The notes: generated by a model not told the origin, from the letters alone. 64,000 bases of DNA from Kibdelosporangium banguiense (GCF_017876405.1 NZ_JAGINW010000001.1:10553203-10617202); one strand, 5' to 3'. Counted from the stretch's first letter, positions 9,116 to 18,202 are shown. Numbers and translations are program-made.

Positions 9116-9225
9116 ACAGCTCAGCGACACTTTCAGCCAACCTTGGAATTGCCTTATAAGGGCTTGCGGCCCATACGCCTGATCGGGTCTCACATCCGCT
9201 GGGGCGGGGTGCGTATCTTCTTCAC

Positions 9226-10929
9226 ATGGTCGATCACGATGGCCGGCTTGTCACCGGCCGGTACCGGCTGCGTGACCGGCTCGGCAGTGGTGGCATGGGT
9301 ACGGTGTGGCGGGCCACCGACGAATTCCTCGAACGCGAGGTGGCGATCAAGGAGGTGACTCTCCTCGGCGCCGTCGAGGAGTCCGCACCTGCTTTCCAGC
9401 GCACGCTCCGCGAGGCACGCGCGAGCGCGCGATTACGGCATCCCAACATCGTCACTGTGCACGACGTGGTTCTTGAGGCCGGTCGGCCGTGGATCGTGAT
9501 GGAGCTGATCGACGGCCCCTCGCTCGCCGAGGTCGTCGAGCGGGACGGCCCGTTGACGGAGCGCCGGGTCACCGACATCGCGCGGCAGTTGCTCGCCGCG
9601 CTCGCGAGCACCCATGACAAGGGGATTCTGCACCGGGACGTCAAGCCGGCGAACGTGTTGCTCGACGGGGACAGGGTGGTGCTCACCGACTTCGGCATCG
9701 CGGTGGTCGAGGGCGGCACGGCGCTCACCGCTACCAACCAGCTGATCGGTTCGCCGCAGTACCTGCCACCGGAACGGATCAACGGCCAGGAGGCCGGGGC
9801 GCCGAGCGATCTGTGGGCGTTGGGCGTAACCCTGTTCTACGCGATCACCGGCAAGTCACCGTTCCAGCGGGACGACGTGCAGTCGGTGTTCGCCGCCGTG
9901 CTCACCCAAGATGCTCCCCCGGTGCCCGGGGCGCTGGGACCGCTGATCGAAGGCCTGCTGCGCAAGGACCCCGCCAAGCGACTCACTGCCGCCGGGGCCG
10001 TCGCCCTGCTGCGCCATGGTGCCGAGCCGACCCGGCCGATCACGCGAGAGATCCCCGGGACGCAACTGGCGCCACGGCGCAGGCGGCGCCAGGTCGTGGT
10101 CGCGTTGGCACTGGTGGTCGCGCTCGCCGCCACTGCGGTGCTGTGGATCGTGTTGTCGCAGCAGCAGACCAGCGAGTCAGCGCTTGACCGGATGACCGAA
10201 CGGGGCTCGGTGATCATCGGCGTCCGGGGTGACCAGCCGGGACTCGGCTGGTGGGATTCGGTCAGCCAGTCGTTCACCGGCTTCGACGTGGAGATCGGCA
10301 AGCGGATCGCCGCCGGGCTGGGCTTCGCCGAGGACCGGATCACCTTCAAGGCGGCCGACCCGGCGCAGCGCGAGAACGCCCTGGCCACCGGCGAGGTCGA
10401 CATGGTCATCGGCAGCTATCCGATCACCGACGACAACAAGCGGCGCGTGAGTTTCGCCGGGCCGTACCTGACAAGCGGGCCGAGCCTGCTGGTGCGCAAG
10501 GAAGACGAGCAAGGTATCAGGCCCGGTTCGTTGCGCGGGCGCAAGGTGTGCGCGGTGGGCGGCACGTTCGCCGCGCAGTATCTGCAAACTGCCGGCGAGG
10601 TCGAACCGTCCGGCATCGTGCTGCTGGAGTCACTGGACGAATGCCTCAACGCACTGAACGACAAGCGCGCCGACGCGATCAGTTCGGACGACGCGATACT
10701 GACCGCCTACGCATCAGTCGCCGGCAAGAGGTACACCGTGTTCACCTACTCCACCGTGATCTCCGTCGAGTACGGCATCGGTCTCGGCCACGACGAGAAA
10801 CCCTTGCGTGACAAGGTTAACAACATTCTGACCAATGCGTACAACGACGGCACCTGGCTGCAGATCTATGACCGGACCCTGGGCTATGCCGACCTGATAC
10901 CGAAGGTGCCCACGGTGAAGCCGTACTGA
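9226..10929 (+). CDS. Membrane Ser/Thr protein kinase with an extracellular solute-binding (SBP type 3) sensor domain
   Basis: 567 residues. The kinase domain (about 10-265) has all key motifs: GSGGMG loop (20-25), AIK lysine (about 42), HRDVKPAN (136-143), DFG (155-157) and PSDLWALGVTLF. A basic juxtamembrane stretch leads to one transmembrane helix (about 286-310). The outer part (about 320-560) is a family-3 periplasmic binding domain of the GlnH/GluB type: GSVIIGVRGDQPGLGWWDS, TGFDVEIGKRIAAGLGF, VDMVIGSYPITDDNKRRVSF. It should sense an amino acid or similar small ligand outside and signal by phosphorylation inside. This fusion differs from the usual PASTA-type kinases. The start is the ATG at 9226, with GGGGTG upstream. 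Confidence 0.9.
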   Translation: MVDHDGRLVTGRYRLRDRLGSGGMGTVWRATDEFLEREVAIKEVTLLGAVEESAPAFQRTLREARASARLRHPNIVTVHDVVLEAGRPWIVMELIDGPSLAEVVERDGPLTERRVTDIARQLLAALASTHDKGILHRDVKPANVLLDGDRVVLTDFGIAVVEGGTALTATNQLIGSPQYLPPERINGQEAGAPSDLWALGVTLFYAITGKSPFQRDDVQSVFAAVLTQDAPPVPGALGPLIEGLLRKDPAKRLTAAGAVALLRHGAEPTRPITREIPGTQLAPRRRRRQVVVALALVVALAATAVLWIVLSQQQTSESALDRMTERGSVIIGVRGDQPGLGWWDSVSQSFTGFDVEIGKRIAAGLGFAEDRITFKAADPAQRENALATGEVDMVIGSYPITDDNKRRVSFAGPYLTSGPSLLVRKEDEQGIRPGSLRGRKVCAVGGTFAAQYLQTAGEVEPSGIVLLESLDECLNALNDKRADAISSDDAILTAYASVAGKRYTVFTYSTVISVEYGIGLGHDEKPLRDKVNNILTNAYNDGTWLQIYDRTLGYADLIPKVPTVKPY

Positions 10930-10930
10930 C

Positions 10931-11461
10931 TTACTTCCGCAACGCGGTGATCAGCTCGTCCCGGCGGGCGGGGTCAGGGTCGAACGGGAGGTCCTGGCCG
11001 GTGAGCAAGGTCAGAAACCGGTACGCGAAGTCGCAGCGGCGGTAGCCGAACATCTTCGCCATCGTGGCTTCCTCCGATCCGCGCAGGGGTGCCGGGGAGT
11101 GGTCGCCCAGAAGCTCGACGAGGTACGGCCGGGCCGGATTCCCCGCTTCCAGCAACGCCGCGCCGGCAGGCCCGACATACGACCCGCCCGGTTCGAGGTA
11201 GCCGAAGTCGTTGAGCCACTGGACATGCGCAAGCGCACCGGCGAGGACAGCCGCACGTGCCCCGGCCGGAATCTCCCGGTAACCCGGGGGATCGTCCCGC
11301 CGCAGGGCCATCAACAGGTGAAACCCAGTGTGGTCATGGGTCTCCCGCAACTGTGTCACCCCGTCGGCGGCCTGCCCAGCGGACAGCCGGTTGCCACGCC
11401 AAGCCTCGGACTGTTCCAAGGTGAGGCCGGCCGCGGAGTCGGAGATCAGTTCGTTGATCAT
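10931..11461 (-). CDS. Hypothetical protein, helical, coupled to the upstream frameshifted gene
   Basis: 176 residues, not recognised. It is soluble and mostly helical, with blocks such as GFHLLMALRRDDPPGYREIP, ARAAVLAGALAHVQWLNDFG and RPYLVELLGDHSPAPLRGSE. The last resembles a HEAT-like helix pair. Its ATG at 11461 overlaps the TGA of the upstream gene (ATGA), so they form one transcription unit. The stop lies 1 bp from the end of the convergent kinase gene. A role as partner of the upstream protein is inference from the coupling only. Confidence 0.6.
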   Translation of the reverse strand: MINELISDSAAGLTLEQSEAWRGNRLSAGQAADGVTQLRETHDHTGFHLLMALRRDDPPGYREIPAGARAAVLAGALAHVQWLNDFGYLEPGGSYVGPAGAALLEAGNPARPYLVELLGDHSPAPLRGSEEATMAKMFGYRRCDFAYRFLTLLTGQDLPFDPDPARRDELITALRK

Positions 11462-12409
11462 CGGAACGCCGGCAGGGCTTGCTGGTTGGGATCGTTACGA
11501 CCGGCGAGCGGGCCGGCGGCCTGGGCGTTCCAGGCTGCCGCCGCGGTGGCCAGCCCGGCGGTCGGCCGGTCCTCGACGGTGGTCGCATGCGCGGTCATCG
11601 TGCCCGAACGGTCCACATCGAATCCCCAGTGGACGACGGAGTACACGAGGTTTGCCTGCGGGCCTTCGATCGACACGATGGCCGTCTCGAAGTTGAACGA
11701 CACGTTCAACATCGAGTCCCCCGGCCCGTCGTAGAAGGTCGCGTCGACCGGGCCGGCCGGTGCGCTGCCGTAGGTCACGTTGTTCATGGCCGTCCCGTCG
11801 TTGTTCATGCCGTAGAAACCATATCGCCTGCCGTGGACGCGATCGATGGCTTCCTGGTTGGCGTTGCGGCGGCTGTTCTGCGGTTCCATGTACTCCTTGT
11901 TCGTGTTCGTGCCGGGTTCCACCAGCCGGCACGTCTGCACGAAGCCGGTCTTGGGCGAGTCCACGACGGCCGGGTCCGGGTGGAAGGTGATCCGGAAGTC
12001 GAAGCTGTAGGAGCCTCCCGCCGGGGCCGGATGGGGCTGCGAGGAATGGGTCACCGTGCCGAAGACGGCGCCATGGCCGCGGCCGGTGAGCCGCTGCAGC
12101 CTGCTGATGATCCGGTCCGCGTTGCCGATCCCGGTGGCCTGGCGCGCCCCGGCCATCATCCGCACCTGCTGGTCGGAGCAAAACAGCCGCCCGCGGCCAC
12201 TGCGAGCCGGTGTAGTCGGCTTCGAGCCGGGCGACCCTGGCCGTTTCCCGCGGTTGGAAGACCGCGTCGACGTCCTCGAACACCTCGTGCGCGGTCGCTC
12301 CAATTCGGATCGAAGCGTCGCGCAGGCCGCGCAGCTTCTCCAGATCCAGTCCCGCCAAGGCCGCGCGGCGCTCAGCGGAGGATCCGAATCCGTGGATCGC
12401 CGTATTCAC
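11458..12409 (-). pseudogene. Frameshifted gene of unknown family (about 317 codons)
   Basis: A GTG at 12407-12409 (overlapping a TGA as GTGA) opens the sequence VNTAIHGFGSSAERRAALAG and continues to EADYTGSQW. The natural continuation, GRLFCSDQQVRMMAGARQAT and then DRIISRLQRLTGRGHGAVFG, is in the next frame, so a one-base indel lies near 12185-12195. The rest is well preserved to the stop, including AIDRVHGRRYGFYGMNNDGT and GPGDSMLNVSFNFETAIVSI. The family was not recognised. Conservation of codon bias on both sides argues for a recent mutation or a sequencing error. It is followed by the 4-bp overlapping gene at 10931-11461. Confidence 0.55.
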
Positions 12410-12540
12410 GCATCGTCGAAATTCGGCGCGGCCGCGGACACCCATTGCAGCACGCCAGGTCCGATCAGGCGCCCCAAGGGGAAGCAATCCCGGCCTGCCA
12501 TGGCGCTACGGCCGTTCAGGCACAGCTCGGCTGATATGAA

Positions 12541-14128
12541 TTGCGCCGTGAACACGGAGACCGGCGACGCCGGGTGCCTGCGGGCGCGCTGGCCGCGGCG
12601 ATCGGACATCAGCCACCGTTCAATGCCGCGGAGCTGGCCGCAGTCGAGGAGCTGGTGGTGACGCACGCGCGCGACCTCAAGCTATTGAGGGCCTGCACGG
12701 GGTTGCGGCGGCTGCGCATCGTCGCCTCCGAGGTGACCGACACCGTCTGGTTTCGACAAGGACTCGTCGCTGGAGCATCTCGAGATCGTCGCGACCCGGC
12801 TGGGGTCCCTCGGCGTGCCCTTCTGCGAGCGCCTCGAACGCGTGGACATCCTCTATTCGTCGCTTGACAACTGCGGCGATCTGATGGGGATCGCGAACTG
12901 GAATCGCGGCACCGTGATCGCCAACCACTGCGCCCAGCGGGGCTGGCACTGGCTGGTCGGCAACGCCGACTGGGGACACCACCTCGGCGAGTTGTCGACC
13001 GAGGAGGACTGGCGGGAGACCCAGGAGCTGTGGCTGCGCGCGCAAGCCTGCGTGGGGCACATCGGCCGGGGCGATTCGTACCTCGTTCGTCCCGGGCTGC
13101 CGCGGTTCACCAGCAACACCTTCGACGCGCTGCGCATGACGCCCGCAATGGTCAGCCGTTACATGCTGCACCCCGCCTTCTCCATCGAGTGGCTGTTCAC
13201 GGAGCACGCCGATCGCGTCGCGACGCCGGACCTGGTCCGGCTCGCCCAGGCGCGCACGCTCGGTAAGAGCGACGCAACGCGCGTCTGGATCGCCGGCTCG
13301 TCGTCGGAGCCGGCCGACCAGGAAGGGCTGACCGCCTTCGTCGAGAAGTTTCCCAACATCGTTTTCTATCGATGGAACGAGAGCGCCACTGATCCAGCGC
13401 TACCCGAATGGTTTCGCGCTCAGGAACGCACGCTCGGCGGCTGGATGCCCCACCGTCCCCTCCCGACGGTGCGCTTCGCCAGCTTCGACAGCGAAGGATG
13501 GTCGCCGCGGGACAGTTACGTCGCGTCCATCCCCTATGTGCTGGGACGGCGTGGGCATGGCAACGACGGCTCGCGGGAACTGCTGGAGAGGGCCGGCTTC
13601 GTCATCGTCGCGCTGTCGAGAGACGGCGTGAACTCGACGCTGGCGATCCGCACCGACGGCGACGACCGTCGCGTCTACGAGTACTGCCACGAAGACATCC
13701 TCGACGCGATGTCCGACGACAGGGACATCACCCAGTCGATCTACCCGGTCTTCCGGTCGTATGCGGCGATGTTGAGTCATATCACCGAGATCGAGCCGGT
13801 CGACATCAAACCTCATCCCGGCGGCCGCACCATGACGTTCACCTTCCCCCAGTTCGACCAGCCCAACACACTCGACGCCGACCGCACATGGGTCGCGCTC
13901 TACGACAGCTACGACCAGCGCAACGAGGACGCTTACTACGTCATCACCGTGCACGACGGCGAACACGAGACCGCCCGCTTCGTGGCGAAGGTCGGGCTGT
14001 GGTGGGCCGAAGACGACTGGACCAGCTCGGACTTCGTCGACCGCTTGCGCCGCGAACTGCACCACCTCGCCGGCGAAGGCGAAACCAACACCTCATACCA
14101 GGGCTGGCGTACTACGCGGGAAACATGA
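12541..14128 (+). pseudogene. Frameshifted leucine-rich-like gene of unknown function (about 525 codons)
   Basis: The first part (12574-12750) reads ALAAAIGHQPPFNAAELAAV, ARDLKLLRACTGLRRLRIVA and looks like leucine-rich repeats. The repeats continue in another frame as LEHLEIVATRLGSLG and ERLERVDILYSSLDNCGDLM, so a one-base indel lies near 12745-12755. Downstream is a long open segment with no family I know, including GWHWLVGNADWGHHLGELST and WSPRDSYVASIPYVLGRRGH. The start is uncertain: a GTG at 12549 would need a further frame change, while the GTG at 12574 or TTG at 12541 is in frame. It is divergent from the gene at 11458-12409, which is also frameshifted. Confidence 0.55.
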
Positions 14129-14258
14129 GCTCGAACCCAGCAAGCTGGCCGACGCTCGGCTTCCAGGACGGCCGAGTCAATGCGGCCATTTCGCGCGTGG
14201 CGGGGCCTGGGGATCACTAAACTCCCGAACTGTCTTGGCCACGGAGGACGGGGAACCC

Positions 14259-14705
14259 ATGAGTGGGGGCATTCTCGATCCAGACGCCGCGCGTGAGCGC
14301 GTGGCGTCCTGGAAAGGGCGGATCGACAAGCTGGCCGCCGACACGCAGGCCATGAGCGACCGGCTGCAGCAGGTCCGGGTGACCGCGTCCGACCCCGGCG
14401 GACTGGCCGAGGTGACGGTGGACTCCACCGGCGCGCTGGTTGGTCTGCGGTTGACCGAGCGGATCCAGCGGACCGCGCCGGATGCCGTCGCCCAGGCGGT
14501 CATGTCCTTGCTGCAGCAGGCTCGCGGACAGGTGGCGCGCCAGTCTCAGGAGGTCATCGCCGAGACGATGGGCCCCGATTCGGCCGCTGGACGGGCCATC
14601 GCCGAGCAGGTGGGCAGGCACCTGCGGGGCACGCCGCCAGAGGCCGACGACAGCCACGACGACGGCGGCGACTTCGACACGCAGTCCTACCTGAGGAAGC
14701 GGTAA
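14259..14705 (+). CDS. YbaB/EbfC family protein, first gene of a type VII secretion toxin operon
   Basis: 148 residues with the YbaB core: helical RERVASWKGRIDKLAADTQA, the beta-strand part VTVDSTGALVGLRLTERIQ, then helix DAVAQAVMSLLQQARGQV and an acidic tail. YbaB proteins bind nucleoid DNA, but in Pseudonocardiales these variants usually lead operons of WXG100-type secreted proteins. The ATG at 14259 is chosen because CGGAGGACGGGG precedes it; an in-frame TTG at 14235 is less likely. The EspC-like gene follows after 4 bp. Confidence 0.75.
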   Translation: MSGGILDPDAARERVASWKGRIDKLAADTQAMSDRLQQVRVTASDPGGLAEVTVDSTGALVGLRLTERIQRTAPDAVAQAVMSLLQQARGQVARQSQEVIAETMGPDSAAGRAIAEQVGRHLRGTPPEADDSHDDGGDFDTQSYLRKR

Positions 14706-14709
14706 CGGC

Positions 14710-15024
14710 ATGCCCGACAGTTTCGCAGTCGCCACCGACCAGATCCGCACACACGCGGCCAACATCGAGGCGGTGCTCGCCCGCTTCGAGGCGGTCAAGG
14801 CCGCCAGTGCTCACATCGCTCAGGACGACCAGGCTTACGGCCTGCTGTGCAGCTGGATTTCCGCTGTGCTGGAGGGCAAGCACACGCGGCAGGACGAGCT
14901 GATCGCCAAGGTCGCGGAGAATCTGCGACTCGTCGCGGCCGGGCTGCGCACCAGCGCCCAGATGTACGACACCACCGACCAGTCCAGCGCCTCGACGCTC
15001 GCCTCGATGCCCGGAGGGCGGTAA
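14710..15024 (+). CDS. EspC-like type VII secretion target (WXG100-related)
   Basis: 104 residues, helical, no signal peptide. The pattern of FAVATDQIRTHAANIEAVLA, a central DQAYGLLCSW, and a C-terminal LRLVAAGLRTSAQMYDTTDQ matches ESX-1 secretion-associated EspC-type proteins. YxxxD-like spacing (MYDTTD) is near the end. It probably pairs with the larger WXG protein for export by an ESX/T7SS machine, whose core genes are not in this window. The ATG at 14710 has GAGGAAG upstream. Its TAA shares one base with the next ATG. Confidence 0.7.
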   Translation: MPDSFAVATDQIRTHAANIEAVLARFEAVKAASAHIAQDDQAYGLLCSWISAVLEGKHTRQDELIAKVAENLRLVAAGLRTSAQMYDTTDQSSASTLASMPGGR

Positions 15025-15725
15025 TGGCCGACGGAGGACTGGTCGCGCCGGTCGAGTCCAGCCGCGAGGTATGGACCGGGTCCGGCCTGGCCGACAGCAT
15101 CGAAGGCCTGGTCGACGCGGTGCGTTCCGAGGGCTGGGTGGACGACGCGCTGGCCGGTCTCGGTCTCGGCGTCGAGGTCGCCGCAACGGTCATGGACCCG
15201 ATCAGTGCGTTGCTGGCCAACGGCATCGGCTGGGCGATGGAGTACTTCGAGCCGCTGCGGGAGATCCTCGACGAGCTGACCGGCAAGCCGGACGTGGTCC
15301 GTTCGCACGCCGCCACCTGGAACAACATGGCGACCGAGCTGCACGCGATGTGCGACGAGCTGGGCAACCACCTCAACAAGGACACCCCGGACTGGCACGG
15401 CGAGTCCGCCGACGCCTACCGCGCGCTGATGGTCAACAACGTCGACGCCCTCGGCGGGCTGGCCGCGATCTCGGCGGCGATGGCGGTGGCGACCGAGGGC
15501 GCGGGCGGACTGGTCGAGCTGACCAGGGAGATTGTCCGCGACCTGATCGCGGATCTGGTGGCCAGGGTGATCGTGTGGGTGGCGGAGGCGATCTTCGTGG
15601 TCACCATCCCGGTCATCGCGTCGCAGATAGCGGCGGCGGTCGTCAAGTGGGTCGGCCGGATCACCACGTACACCCTTGGCCTGATCAACAGCCTCACCAA
15701 CCTCGACAAGCTCCTCAACAGCTGA
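15024..15725 (+). CDS. Long WXG100-like type VII secretion protein
   Basis: 233 residues. After a 70-residue amphipathic N-terminal part comes a WXG-type helical hairpin: VVRSHAATWNNMATELHAMC, then the turn DTPDWHGESADAYRALM, where W124-H-G126 takes the WXG position. It ends in two long hydrophobic stretches (about 150-215), which may insert into a membrane or pack against the toxin. Translation is coupled to the preceding gene (TAATG). It is likely the carrier or adaptor for the EndoU toxin two genes downstream, which is inference from operon order. Confidence 0.7.
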   Translation: MADGGLVAPVESSREVWTGSGLADSIEGLVDAVRSEGWVDDALAGLGLGVEVAATVMDPISALLANGIGWAMEYFEPLREILDELTGKPDVVRSHAATWNNMATELHAMCDELGNHLNKDTPDWHGESADAYRALMVNNVDALGGLAAISAAMAVATEGAGGLVELTREIVRDLIADLVARVIVWVAEAIFVVTIPVIASQIAAAVVKWVGRITTYTLGLINSLTNLDKLLNS

Positions 15726-15747
15726 GGGCAGTCCCGCTAGGAGCACA

Positions 15748-16038
15748 GTGGACCTCGTCAAGCTGAACACCGACTCACGCGCCCTGCTGGAGTCGGTCGC
15801 CGACCGTCTCCCGGCCGACACCGTCGCGCAGTACCGCAGGCTGGGCACGGCCGGCGAATGGGCCGAGCTGGTCGACGGGCTGGCCGCGTCGCTGGTACGC
15901 CGCAGGGTGGTCGTCACCGTCGCCGAGTACGAACAGTTGGCCGACCTGCTCGGCCGCTTTCCCGCGGGCCAGGAAGGTTACGCCTTCCTAGGCGACCCAC
16001 AGGGCGTGCTGGCACAACTGGCGGTCGACCCGTCGTGA
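15748..16038 (+). CDS. Small hypothetical protein, candidate immunity protein to the EndoU toxin
   Basis: 96 residues, soluble and helical: RALLESVADRLPADTVAQYR, GEWAELVDGLAASLVRR, VTVAEYEQLADLLGRF, then YAFLGDPQGVLAQL. The GTG at 15748 has AGGAG just upstream. It overlaps the toxin start as GTGA. Small cytosolic proteins translated together with a secreted nuclease are usually its antidote, so an immunity role is the best guess. No experimental family is recalled, and the order (immunity before toxin) is less common than the reverse. Confidence 0.6.
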   Translation: MDLVKLNTDSRALLESVADRLPADTVAQYRRLGTAGEWAELVDGLAASLVRRRVVVTVAEYEQLADLLGRFPAGQEGYAFLGDPQGVLAQLAVDPS

Positions 16039-16733
16039 GCGCGCTGCGGGCCCACGCGCGACACGTCCTGGCGCTGTTAGTCCTGCTAGCCGGATTCATG
16101 CTGCACAAACGCCCACCAGGCGGAGGCGGCGACTCCCCGTCGAGCAAGCCGGGCGACACCGACACCACCACGGGCAAACCGTCGCAGCAGCGCGGAAACA
16201 TCGACGCAGGTAAGGGCGTCACCAGCGCCCAGGACGCCACCGACGCGGCAGCCGACGCAGGTACGCCTCCTGACGGCCGTGCGGGTACCAGCAACACTCC
16301 CACCGAACGCCCCAACCAATGGTCAACCGTCGAAGGCTCCCCGCCGCCGATCCAGAACATCAACCTCAGCCAGGGCCGCCGCACCCACATCATGGACGGC
16401 GACGCGAACGGCGTAGGCGGCGGCCACTTCCCCGGCACCGGCATCCCCGGCAAGACCGAGTTCCCCGAACGCTGGCTGCCCGACGAGAACGACCCGGCGG
16501 CACCCGAGCTCGACGCCACCATCGTCGGGCACATCGAAGACGTCGCCCGTAACCCCGACACCCCACCACGCCTGCAGGACAACGGCCGCTGGGTCGTCAA
16601 CGGCACCCGCGACGGCGTCGACATCGAAGTCATCCTCAACCCCGACGGCAGCATCTGGACCGCTTATCCGACCGGCGGTCGCGGCGTGACCCGCAACGAC
16701 GAGCACGGCAACCCTCAGCCACTGGACGAGTAA
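16035..16733 (+). CDS. EndoU-family RNase toxin, type VII secretion associated
   Basis: 232 residues. A short hydrophobic segment (about 10-22) is followed by a Pro/Ser/Thr/Gly-rich linker to about residue 95, then the toxin domain. The domain shows the bacterial EndoU pattern: RTHIMDGD, VGGGHFPGTGIPGKTEFPER, and a C-terminal VEVILNPDGSI-like strand pair (here IEVILNPDGSIWTAYP) with a following Gly-rich turn. The two His and the Lys of these motifs fit the EndoU catalytic set. EndoU toxins cut tRNA or other RNA in rival cells. The GTG start overlaps the preceding stop. The operon YbaB-EspC-WXG-small protein-EndoU points to a contact-dependent or competitor-killing module. Confidence 0.8.
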   Translation: MSALRAHARHVLALLVLLAGFMLHKRPPGGGGDSPSSKPGDTDTTTGKPSQQRGNIDAGKGVTSAQDATDAAADAGTPPDGRAGTSNTPTERPNQWSTVEGSPPPIQNINLSQGRRTHIMDGDANGVGGGHFPGTGIPGKTEFPERWLPDENDPAAPELDATIVGHIEDVARNPDTPPRLQDNGRWVVNGTRDGVDIEVILNPDGSIWTAYPTGGRGVTRNDEHGNPQPLDE

Positions 16734-16758
16734 CCGGCTGAGCCGGCGGGGTTCAGCG

Positions 16759-16797
16759 GCCAACTGCTGCCAGTTGGCTGGTTCGGCCAACTGGCAG
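16759..16797. terminator. Bidirectional terminator made of overlapping hairpins
   Basis: CTGCCAGTTGGC (16767-16778) pairs perfectly with GCCAACTGGCAG (16786-16797) over a 7-base loop. The first arm can instead pair upstream: GCCAACTG (16759-16766) with CAGTTGGC (16771-16778). It lies between the convergent EndoU and hydrolase genes, 26 bp after the EndoU stop. Confidence 0.7.
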
Positions 16798-16810
16798 CGG
16801 GTGACGCCGG

Positions 16811-18202
16811 CTAACGCGATGGGCGGAGCTGGCGAGGTGGTTGCTGATCGGTGAATGCCGGCGGCATCACCTTGTCGGCGAAGGTGTAGATGTCGAACAC
16901 GGTTTGTTGTTGCTGGGTGAAGGTCGCGGCCCGGGCGTTGAGTGTGTTCGTACGCAGGTCTGGCCACCGGCCGGTTTCGACCTTGGTCAGCAACCCTTGC
17001 AGCGCAAGGATTTCGTCGGCCGCGCTGAACGCGCCGTGGTCGCCACGATCGACGTAGAGCTGGCGCAGCCGCTCAGGATGGCCGTGCCGGCGGACCTGCT
17101 CGCCGTACCAGCGGGCGTCGGAGGTGATGATCCCCTCGGCAATGCCGTGCAGCGTGACGACCGGCGTCGGCGTAGTTCCGGCGGACACGCCGTACCGGTA
17201 CATCCAAGCCACTGCCCGTGGGTCTGGCGCGATGCGTGGTGCATCGGCGAGTCGCCGCAGATCGGCTCGCAGGTCCGTGCCGGCCCCTCGATAGGCCTGC
17301 TCGACGAAGTCACGCAGACCCGAATGGGCAAGCTGCTGGGCGTAGTCGACGCCGACGTTGAATGACGGGTTGCCGCCCGCACGCCGTTCGACGTCGACCC
17401 TGCCTGTGGGGCCCAGGGTGGCGACGAAGGCCGCCTCGGTCCACCACGCCTGCTGGCGAATCGCCTCAACCAGGTCGGTCGGCCGTGGCGCATGGGCGGT
17501 CGCCCAGATCGGCAGGCCACCGATCGCGCCGATCAGCGCCAGTTTCGCCCGCCCCTCGGGTGTGGTCAGGGCCTGCTGGACGCCTTGCTGCAGCACCTGT
17601 GCGCTGTGCAAGGGGTTGCGCGCCTTGACCAGCTCGAGTCGCTGGTCGTCGGTGAGCAGGGTGCGGACTGCGAACGTGACGTCAAGCCCGCGGTTCAGGT
17701 TCGCCTGCGCGTCCTGGAGACTGCCGAGAGCCAGCACGCCGTCGAACCGATGCGGGTGGCGCTCGGCGAGCCGCGTCGCGATGCCGCCGCCCATCGAGAA
17801 GCCGGAAGAGATGGTTCGCCGGGGCTCCCCGATGTTCGAATCGAACCAGTCCAGCAGTGCGAGCTGGTCCTCGAGCGCGTCGTCGAGCACCATGCCGACG
17901 CGCCCCCTGTAGTCGGATCCGGCCAGCGCGTAGCCGTGGTCGAGCAGCCACTGCTCGGTCTCAACTCGGTTGGCGAGCGGAATTCCCGGCGGGATCGGGA
18001 TACCTTCCGGCACATAACCGTGGCTGAACAGGATCAGCGTGCCGTTCCATCGCTCCGGCGTCTCGACCCGGTAGTCGGCACCGTTGATGGTGCCGGTGTA
18101 CGTATGCCGTCCCGGCACGGTCGTCGTCGCGGGAGCGGTGCCCGTGATGCTGACCAGGCTGGCAAGTACCAGCAGGACGAGCGTATACAGCCGACGTCTC
18201 AT
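16811..18202 (-). CDS. Secreted alpha/beta hydrolase (esterase/peptidase-like)
   Basis: 463 residues. The ATG at 18202 is chosen because AGGAGG sits 6-7 bases upstream; it gives a signal peptide (RRRLYTLVLLVLASLVSITG and on to APA). The fold shows HGYVPEG oxyanion loop, RTISSGFSMGGGIATRLAER with the nucleophile elbow GFSMGG, and a late DRGDHGAFS that supplies the His. It resembles DUF6351/tannase-like or prolyl-oligopeptidase-like secreted hydrolases. The substrate is not known. It is divergent from the degraded ThiF locus, with 270 bp between, where GTTTCAG occurs twice (18286 and 18328). Confidence 0.75.
   Translation of the reverse strand: MRRRLYTLVLLVLASLVSITGTAPATTTVPGRHTYTGTINGADYRVETPERWNGTLILFSHGYVPEGIPIPPGIPLANRVETEQWLLDHGYALAGSDYRGRVGMVLDDALEDQLALLDWFDSNIGEPRRTISSGFSMGGGIATRLAERHPHRFDGVLALGSLQDAQANLNRGLDVTFAVRTLLTDDQRLELVKARNPLHSAQVLQQGVQQALTTPEGRAKLALIGAIGGLPIWATAHAPRPTDLVEAIRQQAWWTEAAFVATLGPTGRVDVERRAGGNPSFNVGVDYAQQLAHSGLRDFVEQAYRGAGTDLRADLRRLADAPRIAPDPRAVAWMYRYGVSAGTTPTPVVTLHGIAEGIITSDARWYGEQVRRHGHPERLRQLYVDRGDHGAFSAADEILALQGLLTKVETGRWPDLRTNTLNARAATFTQQQQTVFDIYTFADKVMPPAFTDQQPPRQLRPSR

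Noticed and set aside
12406-12666. Small minus-strand frame ending in a GTGA overlap with the frameshifted gene
   Set aside because: Most of it is antisense to the start of the plus-strand leucine-rich gene. Only the stop overlap argues for it, so a short real gene cannot be supported.
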